Shown here: positions 1-8,332 of the stretch, one piece after another
Layout: each line of letters starts with the position of its first letter
Position numbering within the stretch: the stretch's first letter is position 1
Source: Micromonosporaceae bacterium KJ-029
Lineage (GTDB): Bacteria > Actinomycetota > Actinomycetes > Mycobacteriales > Micromonosporaceae
NCBI GenBank assembly: GCA_005402585.1
Contig: BIFP01000035.1
Coordinates: 62,001-126,000, forward strand
Reading direction: 5' to 3'
DNA length: 64,000 nt
Position numbers and translations under genes: made by a program
The notes under the pieces: model-generated
The model's database searches: none
What the model was told of the DNA's origin: nothing
Seen by the model: only the letters and a program-made list of their open reading frames with translations

Positions 1-1514
1 CGGTGACCGGCTGGGCCGAGCGGCCGGTCCCGCTGCGGGTGCTGCCCGGCGGTGGCGCCGAACAGGATCCGGGCGCCTGGTGGACGGCGCTCGGGCAGGT
101 CGGCGCCGAGTTGGGCCGCGCCCACCCCGAGCAGTGGCGGGCGGTCGCCACGGTCTGCGCCTCGACGCAGGGCGAGGGGACCATCGCGGTGGACGCCGCC
201 GGGGAACCACTGACCCCGTGCATCAGCTGGCTCGACATGCGTGGCGCGGCCCACCTGCGGCGGCAGTTCGGCGGGTTTCCCGCGTACCAGGGAATGTCGG
301 TGCGGCGGATCGCCCGCTGGCTGCGCCTCACCGGCGGGATGCCCTCGCCGACCGGCAAGGACCCGGCGGCGCACATGCTGCTGGTCCGCGACACCATGCC
401 GCAGGTGTACGCACGCACCGCGTCGTTCCTCAACGTGCTCGACTGGATCAACCTGAAGCTGACCGGGCGGACGGTCGCCACCGTCGACTCGATCCTGACG
501 TCGTGGGTGACCGACAACCGGCGGCCCGGCGACATCCGCTACTCCCCCGCCCTGGTCGCCGACTGCGGCATCGACGGCGACAAGCTGCCACCGATCGTGG
601 CCTGCACCGACGTGATCGGCACGCTGACCCCGGCCGCCGCCGCGCACCTGGGGCTGCCGGAGTCGGTGCGGGTGGTGGCCGGCGCCATCGACAACACGGC
701 GGCGGCGATCGGCGCCGGCACCACCGGCGACAACCAGCCGCACCTGTACGTCGGCACGTCGTCGTGGATCGCCGCACACGTGCCCCGGAAGAAGACCGAC
801 ATCGTCGCCGGCATCGCCTCGGTCCCCTGCGCCATCGGCGACCGCTACCTGATGACCGCCCTCCAGGCCACCGCCGGCGCCAACCTGACCTGGCTCCGTG
901 ACAAGATCGTCGAGTACGACGACCCGCTGCTCGGCGCCGGGCACCTCACCCGGGACGAGGGGACGATCTTCGACGCGTTCGACACGATCATCCCGACCGT
1001 GCCGCCGGGCGCCAACGGCGTGCTCTACACACCGTGGTTGTACGGCGAGCGCGCCCCGGTGGACGACCCGCACCTGCGCGCCGGCTTCTTCAACATCTCG
1101 CTCGACACCAACCGGTCCGACCTGCTGCGGGCGGTCTTCGAGGGGGTCGCGTTCAACACCCGCTGGCTGGCCCGCGCGGTCGATCGGTTCCTCGGCTCGC
1201 CGGTCACCTCGTTGGCGATCACCGGTGGCGGGGCGCTGTCGGACTCGTGGTGCCAGATCTTCGCCGACGTGCTCGGCGTCGAGATCCGGCGCGACGCCCA
1301 GCCGCTCGCGGTCAACGCCCGGGGTGCCGGTTGGATCGGCGCGGTCGGCACCGGAATGCTCACCTTCGCCGAGATCCCCCGTCTGATGCGTACCGACCGG
1401 GTCTTCACTCCGAACCCCGCGCACCGGGCGACGTACGACGAGATCTTCGACGCCTACCGGGATCTGCACCGGCGGCTGGCCCCCGTGTACCGGCGCCTCA
1501 ACCGTCCCGCCTGA
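1..1514 (+). CDS. FGGY-family carbohydrate kinase (xylulokinase-like), 5' truncated by window edge
   Basis: The product would phosphorylate a sugar or polyol with ATP in the cytoplasm. About 503 residues are visible; the frame is open to the window edge and the usual N-terminal DxGTxxxK phosphate-binding loop is absent, so the first ~25 residues lie outside. Visible family marks are the AEQDP..WW segment near the N-terminus, the catalytic-Asp region AGAIDNTAAAIG followed by YVGTSSWIAAH, and the C-terminal FGGY signature region GGGALSDSWCQIFADVLG. The annotated GTG at position 3 is therefore internal, not the true start. The sugar specificity cannot be read from the sequence; closest resemblance from memory is to xylulokinases. 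A 25-bp inverted repeat follows 60 bases downstream. Confidence 0.85.
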   Translation, partial: VTGWAERPVPLRVLPGGGAEQDPGAWWTALGQVGAELGRAHPEQWRAVATVCASTQGEGTIAVDAAGEPLTPCISWLDMRGAAHLRRQFGGFPAYQGMSVRRIARWLRLTGGMPSPTGKDPAAHMLLVRDTMPQVYARTASFLNVLDWINLKLTGRTVATVDSILTSWVTDNRRPGDIRYSPALVADCGIDGDKLPPIVACTDVIGTLTPAAAAHLGLPESVRVVAGAIDNTAAAIGAGTTGDNQPHLYVGTSSWIAAHVPRKKTDIVAGIASVPCAIGDRYLMTALQATAGANLTWLRDKIVEYDDPLLGAGHLTRDEGTIFDAFDTIIPTVPPGANGVLYTPWLYGERAPVDDPHLRAGFFNISLDTNRSDLLRAVFEGVAFNTRWLARAVDRFLGSPVTSLAITGGGALSDSWCQIFADVLGVEIRRDAQPLAVNARGAGWIGAVGTGMLTFAEIPRLMRTDRVFTPNPAHRATYDEIFDAYRDLHRRLAPVYRRLNRPA

Positions 1515-1573
1515 GGCGTTTGTCGAAGCCCGCCGGTCGAGGAGTCCGGCAGGGTCGGCCCGATGACGAGTGT

Positions 1574-1633
1574 CCTCACCAGCGTGATGTCACACAGAAA
1601 TATTTACGTCTGTGTGACATCACGCTGGTGAGG
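1574..1633. repeat. Perfect 25-bp inverted repeat (possible bidirectional terminator or mobile-element remnant)
   Basis: Left arm 1574-1598 and right arm 1609-1633 are exact reverse complements, separated by the 10-base AT-rich loop AATATTTACG. The arms begin CCTCACCAGCGTGATG and contain GTGATGTCAC. It sits 60 bases past the FGGY kinase stop, in the 328-base gap before a gene on the opposite strand, so a terminator role fits. The arms are longer and less GC-rich than the other terminators here and lack a T-tract. The rest of 1515-1842 holds no recognisable gene. Confidence 0.75.
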
Positions 1634-1842
1634 GACATAGACACGCTCTGGCAGGCGGTCGGCCTCGACACACTGCCCAGTACAGCTTCCAGTGAATACA
1701 TCATTTGCTGTACTAGGCACTCATGCAGGCATTGCCATACGAACGCATGTTTGTCCGATCCGAGGCAAGGTCGATCCCGCCGGAGGCCGACGTGCGCGCC
1801 CCGCTGCCGCTCGCCGCAGGAATCCGCTCGCCGACCGGGTCT

Positions 1843-2283
1843 TCACCCCGAATGTGCGGCCCCACCATCGGTGCCCGCAACGGCGGCGTCCCCGCCCACG
1901 GGCAGCAGGCCCCGCGCGGCGAAGACCCGCTTGGCGACGAAGACGGCGTTGAGAGCCTTCGGAAAGCCGCAGTAGACCGCGCTGTGGATCAACGCCTCGA
2001 CGATCTCGGGGGGAGTGAGGCCCACGTTGAGCGCGCCGTTGATATGCACCTCGAGCTGCGGTTCGCAACCACCCAGCGCGGTGAGCATGCCGAGGGTGAC
2101 CAGTTGCCGCTGCTCCGGCCGCAGCCCCGGGCGGGCGTAGACCTCGCCGAAGCCGTACGCGATCACGTGGCGGGCGAGGTCGGGGGCGATGTCCGCCAGG
2201 GCATCGACGACCCGCCGGCCGCCCTCCCCGTCGACCGCGTCCAGGGTCGCCAGGCCACGTTCGTAACGGCCGTCACCGCTCAT
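1843..2283 (-). CDS. Carboxymuconolactone decarboxylase (CMD/AhpD-like) family protein
   Basis: This 146-residue protein carries the CMD family core: RPGLRPEQRQLVTLGMLTAL, then CEPQLEVHINGALNVGLTP, then EIVEALIHSAVYCGFPKALN. This is the pattern of PcaC-like single-domain proteins. Known members decarboxylate gamma-carboxymuconolactone or act as small hydroperoxide-handling proteins. It has no CxxC peroxidatic motif of the AhpD type, so a peroxidase role is less likely. The start is an ATG preceded by GAGGGAG. The C-terminal ~20 residues are a low-complexity Gly/Ala tail. No protocatechuate pathway neighbours are present, so the substrate is open. Confidence 0.8.
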   Translation of the reverse strand: MSGDGRYERGLATLDAVDGEGGRRVVDALADIAPDLARHVIAYGFGEVYARPGLRPEQRQLVTLGMLTALGGCEPQLEVHINGALNVGLTPPEIVEALIHSAVYCGFPKALNAVFVAKRVFAARGLLPVGGDAAVAGTDGGAAHSG

Positions 2284-2378
2284 GTCGACTCCCTCGGTCG
2301 TGCTGCTTCTCGCTGTCAGAAGACATGCGCCCGACGTTAGGCGTTAGAGCGCACTCCAACACAACACGCTTCCTGGGG

Positions 2379-3857
2379 TCACTCCCGGGTGGCGCCCATC
2401 GGCTCGCGGACCAGGGCGCCGTCGATGTAGCAGTAGCGCCACTCCTCGTCCGGTTCCAGCGAGCGGATCAACGGGTGACCGGTCTGCCGGTAGTGCTCCT
2501 CGGCGTGGTTGTTGACCGAGTCGCTGCAACAGCCCACCGCGCCGCAGGTGAGGCACATCCGCAGTTGCACCCAGTCGTCGCCGGTCTCCAGGCACTGCGG
2601 GCACGCCTCGGCGTCGGACTCGGTGATCTGGATCCGGTCCAGGTGGGTACAGGCGGTGCTCATGGTCTCCTCCCGGACGTACCGCCAGCTGGAGTGCAGC
2701 AGGCGGTCCGGGATCACCCGGGCGAGATAGCGCGAGTTCGCCGCGAGCAGCGGGCTGACCACGGCGAGCACCAGCACGTACAGGGCGATGAACGGGCCGA
2801 GCCGGGCGTCGAGGCCGGCGGTGAGGGCGAGGGTGGCGAGGATCAAGGAGAACTCGCCCCGACCCAGCACCGTCAGGCCGACGTTGGCGGCACCCCGCTG
2901 GTTCAGCCCGAACAGTCGGCCGGCGACCAGACCGGCCAACACGTTGATCACGACGGTGAGCATGACCGCCAGCAGCACCGGCACCGCCACCGAGCCGATC
3001 TCGCCGACGTTGATGCTCAGCCCGAAGACCACGAAGAAGACCGCCGCGAAGACGTCCCGCAGTGGCAGGACCAGTCGTTCCACCCGTTCCCGGATGGGAG
3101 TACGGGCCACCACCAGGCCGATCATCAGGGCGCCGATCGCGTCGGAGACGCCGATCTCGGCCGAGACGCCGGCGACGAGCACCACCAGACCGACCATGAG
3201 GACGGCCAGCAGCTCGTCCTCGTTGCTGTCGATCACCTTGCTGACCAGTCGGGCACCGTACCGGGCGACGGCGAACAGGACGACCAGGTACGCGAAGCTG
3301 AGCCCGATGCGCAGCGAGAGTTCGCCCGCCGAGCCGGCGCCGGACAGGATCGGCGACAGCAGCGCCAGGTAGAGCGCGAGGAAGATGTCTTCGATGACGA
3401 TGATGCCGAGGATGACCGGCGTTTCCGCGTTGGCCAGCCGGCGTAGCTCGATCAGCAGCTTGGTGACGATGGCTGACGACGAGATGCCCAACGCGCCGGC
3501 GATCACGAACGCCTCGTAGCCGCCCCAGCCGAGCGCGTACCCGAAGATCAGCCCGGCGCCGACGTTGAGCAGGATGTAGGAGCCGGCCGCGACGAACAGC
3601 CGTTTGCCGCTGCCGAGCACCTGCTCGACCGGGAACTCGACGCCCAGGTGGAACAGCAGCAGCACCAGGCCGAGGGAGGCGAGCAGGCTCAGGTCCTCGG
3701 GGTGGGCGACCAGCACGGGCCCGGGGGTACCCGGCCCGAGCAGGATGCCGGCGAGCATGAAGAACGGCACTGTGGGCAGGTTGATCCGGCGGCCGAAGCG
3801 GGCCAGCAGGCCCGCTATCAGCACAAGGGCACCGAAGCCCACGAGGTCGGCGTGCAC
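2379..3857 (-). CDS. CPA2-type cation/proton antiporter fused to a C-terminal UBP-type zinc finger
   Basis: This 492-residue protein is a membrane exchanger (KefB/CPA2 family) of roughly 12-13 hydrophobic segments over residues 1-390. It starts with the NLPTVPFFMLAGILLGPG segment and carries the LLLFHLGVEF region typical of the family. After the membrane part, residues ~400-490 contain a zf-UBP pattern: a C-x-H pair, C-x2-C, W..L..C-x2-C-G-x-x-G-C, then HAEEHYRQTGHP. Zinc-finger UBP domains bind ubiquitin C-termini in eukaryotes; their bacterial role is unknown to me. The GTG start has GGAG upstream. A KhtT-like regulatory protein is encoded 50 bases upstream on the same strand and likely forms an operon and complex. 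Transported ion (K+ or Na+) is not decided. Confidence 0.85.
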   Translation of the reverse strand: MHADLVGFGALVLIAGLLARFGRRINLPTVPFFMLAGILLGPGTPGPVLVAHPEDLSLLASLGLVLLLFHLGVEFPVEQVLGSGKRLFVAAGSYILLNVGAGLIFGYALGWGGYEAFVIAGALGISSSAIVTKLLIELRRLANAETPVILGIIVIEDIFLALYLALLSPILSGAGSAGELSLRIGLSFAYLVVLFAVARYGARLVSKVIDSNEDELLAVLMVGLVVLVAGVSAEIGVSDAIGALMIGLVVARTPIRERVERLVLPLRDVFAAVFFVVFGLSINVGEIGSVAVPVLLAVMLTVVINVLAGLVAGRLFGLNQRGAANVGLTVLGRGEFSLILATLALTAGLDARLGPFIALYVLVLAVVSPLLAANSRYLARVIPDRLLHSSWRYVREETMSTACTHLDRIQITESDAEACPQCLETGDDWVQLRMCLTCGAVGCCSDSVNNHAEEHYRQTGHPLIRSLEPDEEWRYCYIDGALVREPMGATRE

Positions 3858-3907
3858 GGTGAGGACTCCAGGGGTGGGCTAGACGGGCCTGTGGGGTACG
3901 GGGACGA

Positions 3908-4135
3908 CTAGTCGGAGAAGTAGGTGCCGGACAGCAGCGCGCCCACCTTGCGGGCCTGCTCCTCCGACATCTCAATCACGGCTACCGGGTCGTCCGCGCC
4001 TGCCGCGAAAACGTACAGGTCACGGATGCCGTCGCGGCGTACCACGATCGAGATTCGCTGGGTGTTACTGCCCAGGTCGACGTCGTACCGCTTGCCGATT
4101 CCCGGCAGTTCCTGCACATATATCCCCTTGCCCAT
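3908..4135 (-). CDS. KhtT-like regulatory subunit of the adjacent cation/proton antiporter (75 aa)
   Basis: I chose the internal ATG at 4135, giving 75 residues (MGKGIYVQELPGIGKRYDV...), because an excellent ribosome site GGGGAGGGG lies just upstream and family similarity begins exactly there; longer in-frame versions add only low-complexity Arg/Ser sequence. The protein matches the N-terminal part of Bacillus KhtT: GIGKRYDVDL, then RISIVVRRDGIRDLYVF and a final EEQARKVGALLSGTYF. It lacks the TrkA-C (RCK-C) ligand-binding half of full-length KhtT. It is the first gene of a two-gene unit with the CPA2 antiporter and probably gates it in the cytoplasm. Confidence 0.75.
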   Translation of the reverse strand: MGKGIYVQELPGIGKRYDVDLGSNTQRISIVVRRDGIRDLYVFAAGADDPVAVIEMSEEQARKVGALLSGTYFSD

Positions 4136-4315
4136 GGCCCCTCCCCGCAGCGCAGACGCGATCTCAGCGCAATGGTACGAGCCTGCCGAGGAGACCGACC
4201 GTGGCGGGACCCGGTGCTGCCTCGCGGTGGAGCAGCGGACCGTGGACCTGTGCTGGGAGGGCGAGGTGCCGCCGGTGGGCCGGCCCGTCACGGGTCGACC
4301 CACCGGTCGTACCGG

Positions 4316-5356
4316 TCAGAAGTCGTCGTCGAAGGCGACCGTGCCGGTGACGCCCACCTGGTACGCCGACACCCGGCGCTCGAAGAAGTTGGACAACTCC
4401 TGCACGTCCTGCAACTCCATGAACGCGAGCGGGTTGGCCGACCCGTAGTGCGCTGCGATGCCGAGCTGGGCCAGCCGCTGGTCGGCGACGTACTGCAGGT
4501 ACTCGCGCATGTCGGCCAGGGGCAGGCCGGGCACCCCCTGACCGAGCAGGTCCTCGGCGAACTGCACCTCGCACTCGACGGCCTCGGTGAGCATCTGGCG
4601 TACCTGGCCGGCGAGGTCGTCGTCGAACAGGTCCGGCTCCTCGCGCCGGACGGTGTCGACCACGTCAAAGGCGAAGGCCATGTGCATCGACTCGTCGCGG
4701 AACACCCAGTTGGTGCCGGAGGCCAGCCCGTGCAGCAGACCCCGGGAACGCAGAAAGTAGACGTAGGCGAACGCGCCGTAGAAGAACAGCCCCTCGATGC
4801 AGGCGGCGAAGCAGATCAGGTTCAGCAGGAACGCCCGCCGGTCCTCCCGCGTCCTCAGCTCGCGCAGCTCATGCAGGGAGTCGATCCAGCGGAAGCAGAA
4901 CTCGGCCTTACCCCGGATCGACGGGATGTTCTCCACCGCGGCGAACGCGGCGGCGCGTTCCTCCTCGTCGGGTACGTAGGTGTCGAGCAGGTTGAGGTAG
5001 AACTGGACGTGCACCGCCTCCTCGAACAGCTGCCGGGACAGGTACAACCGTCCCTCGGGGCTGTTGACGTGCTGATAGAGGTTGAGCACCAGGTTGTTGG
5101 CGACGATGGTGTCGCCGGTGGCGAAGAACGCCACCAGCCGGCTGACCAGATGCCGTTCCGCCGGTGAGAGCTTGTCCAGGTCGGTCAGGTCGGCGTGCAG
5201 GTCGACCTCCTCCACCGTCCAGGTGTTCTTGATCGCGTCGCGGAACCGGTCGAAGAAGTGCGGGTAGCGCATCGGGCGGAGGGTCAGGTCCATCCCGGGG
5301 TCGAGCAGCATGTGCGGAGTCCTCGTGGTCGGGTCGGTGTCGGTTGTAGCGGTCAC
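4316..5356 (-). CDS. nrdB: Ribonucleoside-diphosphate reductase class Ia, beta subunit
   Basis: This 346-residue R2 protein houses the diiron-tyrosyl radical cofactor that starts each turnover of the alpha subunit, making dNDPs for DNA synthesis. Visible marks are TWTVEEVDLHAD, ATGDTIVANN, the EAVHVQFYLNLLDTY segment (E-x2-H-x3-Y, matching E115/H118/Y122 of E. coli NrdB) and RDESMHMAFAFDVV. The GTG start at 5356 overlaps the nrdA stop in a GTGA, indicating translational coupling behind nrdA. The C-terminal tail with its Tyr and acidic DDDF end fits R1 docking. Expression depends on the cobalamin riboswitch upstream of nrdA. Confidence 0.95.
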   Translation of the reverse strand: MTATTDTDPTTRTPHMLLDPGMDLTLRPMRYPHFFDRFRDAIKNTWTVEEVDLHADLTDLDKLSPAERHLVSRLVAFFATGDTIVANNLVLNLYQHVNSPEGRLYLSRQLFEEAVHVQFYLNLLDTYVPDEEERAAAFAAVENIPSIRGKAEFCFRWIDSLHELRELRTREDRRAFLLNLICFAACIEGLFFYGAFAYVYFLRSRGLLHGLASGTNWVFRDESMHMAFAFDVVDTVRREEPDLFDDDLAGQVRQMLTEAVECEVQFAEDLLGQGVPGLPLADMREYLQYVADQRLAQLGIAAHYGSANPLAFMELQDVQELSNFFERRVSAYQVGVTGTVAFDDDF

Positions 5357-7779
5357 TGGCAGGCCTCGCACGTCTCGGGGTTCTCCAGCGAGCAGGCCAA
5401 CGCCGCGTCGACCGGCGGGGCGATGAGGGTGGCGACGCCGGGCCGGGCGGTCACGGCCGGGGCCACGGTGGTCTGCCGGATCCGGGTCGCCGGTCGGGAA
5501 CGCAGGTAGTAGGTGGTCTTCAGCCCGGACTTCCAGGCGTACAGGTACATCGAGGAGAGCTTGCCGATGGTCGGGTCGGCCAGGAACAGGTTCAGCGACT
5601 GCGACTGGTCGATGAACGGCGCGCGCGCCGCGGCCAGGTCGATCAGCGCCCGCTGCGGCAACTCCCAGGCGGTACGGAACAGCTCGCGTACCGGCGCCGG
5701 CAGCTCCTGGACGCCCTGGACGGAGCCGTCGGCGCGCTTGATCTCGGCGCGGACCTGTTCGGTCCACAGCCCGCGCGCCTTCAACTCCCCCACCAGCGCG
5801 GTGTTGACCTGGAGGAACTCCCCCGACAGCGTCTCGCGCTTGAACACGTTGGACACCTGCGGCTCGATGCACTCGTAGCAGCCGGCGATGGAGGCGATGG
5901 TGGCCGTCGGCGCGATCGCCACCAGCAGCGAGTTGCGCAACCCGTGCGCGGCGACGCGCTGCCGAAGCGCCGCCCACCGTCGCGTCTGGGTACCGGCGAC
6001 GCCCCACAGGTCGGGCTGGAGCTGCCCCCGGGCGGCCCGGGTCGCGGCGAAGGCCGGGTGCGCGCCGAACCGTTCGGCCAGTTCGGCGGAGGTCTCCAGT
6101 GCGGTGAGATACAGCTCCTCGCTGATCCGGGTGGACAGCTCGCGCGCCTGCGGCGAGTCGAACGGCAGCCGCAGCGCGAAGAAGACGTCCTGCAACCCCA
6201 TCAGCCCGAGGCCGACCGGCCGCCAGCGCGGGTTGCTCGCCGCCGCCTGCGGGGTCGGGTAGTAGTTGATGTCGATGACCCGGTCCAGGTAGGTGACCGC
6301 GGTACGCACCGTCGCCCGCAGCCGCTCCCAGTCGACGCCGCCGTCGCGCAGGTGGGCGGCCAGGTTGACCGAGCCGAGGTTGCACACCGCCGTCTCGGCG
6401 TCGCTGGACACCTCGACGATCTCGGTACAGAGGTTGGACAGGTGCACCACGTTGCCGGGCTCGGCGGTCTGGTTGCACAGTCGGTTGGCGGCGTCCTTGA
6501 ACGTCATCCAGCCGTTGCCGGTCTGGGCCAGGGTACGCATCATCCGCCCGTACAGCTCCCGGGCCGGGACCTGCCGCACCTGGCGGCCCTGCTCCTCGGC
6601 CGCCCGGTACGCGGCGTCGAACTCGGCGCCCCACAGGTCGGGCAGTTCGGGCACCTCGTCCGGATCGAACAGCGACCACATCCCGTCGGCCTCGACCCGG
6701 CGCATGAACTCGTCGGGGATCCAGTTGGCCAGGTTGAGGTTGTGGGTACGCCGGGCGTCCTCACCGGTGTTGTCCCGCAGTTGGAGGAACTCCTCGATGT
6801 CCGGGTGCCAGGGCTCCAGGTAGACGCAGGCCGCGCCCTTGCGGCGCCCGCCCTGGTTGACCGCGGCGACGCTGGCGTCCAGCGTCCGCAGCCACGGCAC
6901 GATGCCGTTGGAGCGGCCGTTCGTGCCCCGGATCAACGCACCCCGGGAACGGACCCGGGAGAAGGCGATGCCGATACCACCGGCGAACTTGGACAGGTTC
7001 GCCACCTGCGCGTACCGCTGGTAGATCGAGTCCAACTCGTCGCGCGGGGAGTCGACCAGATAGCAGGAGGACATCTGGGTGTGCCGGGTGCCGGAGTTGA
7101 ACAGCGTCGGCGAACTCGGCAGGTACGCCAGGCTGGACATCAGCCGGTAGAAGTCGATCGCCTCCGCCGGGTCGTGCGACAGCCCGCAGGCCACCCGCAG
7201 CAGCCAGAACTGCGGCGTCTCCAGCACCAGCCGGCTGGTCGGGTGGCGCAGCAGGTACCGGTCGTGGACCGTCCGCAGGCCGAAGTACTCGAACCGCAGG
7301 TCACCGTCCGGGTCCACGGCGGCGTCCAGGACGTCGGCGTGGGTGGCGACGAAGGCGGCCGTGGTGTCGCCGACCAGTCCCGCGGCGTGGGCGCGACGGA
7401 TCGCCCCGCTGAACGAGGTGACGCCCTGCCCGACGACCTCCGCGCCGATGTGCCGGGCCAGCAGGCGGGCGGCCAGCCGCGAGTACTGCGGTTCCTCGCC
7501 GATCAGGTCGGCGGCGGTGGCGATGGCGAGCCGGTCCACCTCGTCGGCGGTCGCACCGTCGTACAACCCGGCGATCGTACGGGTCGCCACCCGGCGCGGG
7601 TCCACGTCGGCCAGGTCACCCGCCCACCGCTCGACCACCCGGGTCAGCGCGTCGACGTCCACAGCATCGGTTCCGCCGTCGCGGGTACGCACGCGCACCC
7701 GCACCGGGCGCTGGTCAGGTACGGCCGGATCGTCTCCGACGATGCCGTGGGCCGGGACTACCTCGGTGACTGTCACCAC
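5353..7779 (-). CDS. nrdA: Ribonucleoside-diphosphate reductase class Ia, alpha subunit
   Basis: This 808-residue R1 catalytic subunit reduces ribonucleotides. It shows the SSCYLVDS active-site cysteine segment, the HLSNLCTEI segment (asparagine, thiyl-radical cysteine and glutamate), the LGLMGLQDVFFAL and PTATIASIAGCYECIEP regions, and a C-terminal redox pair in ETCEACQ. Two adjacent GTG codons (7779 and 7776) follow GAGGAG; 7776 has the better spacing, so the start is uncertain by one codon. It is first in the nrdA-nrdB operon. The leader carries a cobalamin riboswitch, so B12 is expected to repress it when the B12-dependent class II enzyme can take over, as known for Streptomyces nrdAB; no nrdJ or nrdR gene is in the window. 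Confidence 0.96.
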   Translation of the reverse strand: MVTVTEVVPAHGIVGDDPAVPDQRPVRVRVRTRDGGTDAVDVDALTRVVERWAGDLADVDPRRVATRTIAGLYDGATADEVDRLAIATAADLIGEEPQYSRLAARLLARHIGAEVVGQGVTSFSGAIRRAHAAGLVGDTTAAFVATHADVLDAAVDPDGDLRFEYFGLRTVHDRYLLRHPTSRLVLETPQFWLLRVACGLSHDPAEAIDFYRLMSSLAYLPSSPTLFNSGTRHTQMSSCYLVDSPRDELDSIYQRYAQVANLSKFAGGIGIAFSRVRSRGALIRGTNGRSNGIVPWLRTLDASVAAVNQGGRRKGAACVYLEPWHPDIEEFLQLRDNTGEDARRTHNLNLANWIPDEFMRRVEADGMWSLFDPDEVPELPDLWGAEFDAAYRAAEEQGRQVRQVPARELYGRMMRTLAQTGNGWMTFKDAANRLCNQTAEPGNVVHLSNLCTEIVEVSSDAETAVCNLGSVNLAAHLRDGGVDWERLRATVRTAVTYLDRVIDINYYPTPQAAASNPRWRPVGLGLMGLQDVFFALRLPFDSPQARELSTRISEELYLTALETSAELAERFGAHPAFAATRAARGQLQPDLWGVAGTQTRRWAALRQRVAAHGLRNSLLVAIAPTATIASIAGCYECIEPQVSNVFKRETLSGEFLQVNTALVGELKARGLWTEQVRAEIKRADGSVQGVQELPAPVRELFRTAWELPQRALIDLAAARAPFIDQSQSLNLFLADPTIGKLSSMYLYAWKSGLKTTYYLRSRPATRIRQTTVAPAVTARPGVATLIAPPVDAALACSLENPETCEACQ

Positions 7780-7900
7780 TCACTCCTCGCGAGCCTGGTC
7801 GGACCGGAGGTCCTGGGCGCGCGGAAGCGGACACCGACGGTCGACACGCGGCAGGGCACGCGTCGGCGATGGCGTCGACCGTCCCGCGCGGCCTCGGACC

Positions 7901-7927
7901 GCCGCCCACCCGATCCGGATGGGCGGC
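7901..7927 (-). terminator. GC-rich hairpin just 3' of the B12 box (possible riboswitch expression platform)
   Basis: Arms GCCGCCCA (7901-7908) and TGGGCGGC (7920-7927) pair perfectly around an 11-base loop. It lies between the B12 box and nrdA on the transcribed strand, about 120 bases before the start codon. There is no T-tract, so it could be a rho-independent-like terminator typical of GC-rich leaders or only part of the antiterminator fold. Confidence 0.45.
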
Positions 7928-7930
7928 ACG

Positions 7931-8098
7931 CTGGCAGGTCTTCGGACTCGCGGGCGTGACCGGATCGCCGGTCCCCTACTGGCCGTCGCTTCCCAGGCCG
8001 GTGGCCCAGTGCTGATGACGGCGGTCGTTCCCACTCACCGCTGCGGGGCAGTCCCGGATTCACACCGGGTTCCCTCTTGCCTCGACCGCCCCGGATGA
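7931..8098 (-). promoter_or_regulatory. Cobalamin (adenosylcobalamin) riboswitch controlling nrdAB
   Basis: Read on the minus strand, the leader contains the ordered conserved blocks of the cobalamin aptamer: GGGAACCCGGTGTGAATCC, GGGACTGCCCCGCAGCGGT, AGTGGGAACGA, CACTGGGCC, TGGGAAGCGACGGCCAGTA, and the B12 box GCGAGTCCGAAGACCTGCC, which ends at about 7933. It lies upstream of nrdA with no intervening gene, so cobalamin binding should lower class Ia reductase expression. This arrangement is established for streptomycete nrdAB operons. The region 8099-8332 between the riboswitch and the divergent VOC gene should hold the nrdAB promoter but I could not pick it. Confidence 0.93.
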
Positions 8099-8332
8099 GC
8101 GGCCGAACCAGCTGCTGCGGACACCATATATGGGGGACGGCAGGGAAGTCACACCCCACATGTCGGCTTCGGCGTGTCGTCGATGCGTACCCGCAATGGC
8201 TCGCGCCGGCCCCACCCGCCGCCCGGACAGATCACACCCTGCGCGGTACCGGCGCATCAGGGCATGGCGGTACTGCGGTGTGGACGCTGCCAGACTGGCC
8301 GGGGACGTCGATCCGGACCAGGGGGCCAACCG

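Noticed and set aside
5944..7959. A 671-codon open frame on the plus strand across nrdA
   Set aside because: It is the antisense shadow of nrdA in very GC-rich DNA; its translation is Arg/Gly/Val-rich low complexity with no family resemblance and it would cover the riboswitch.
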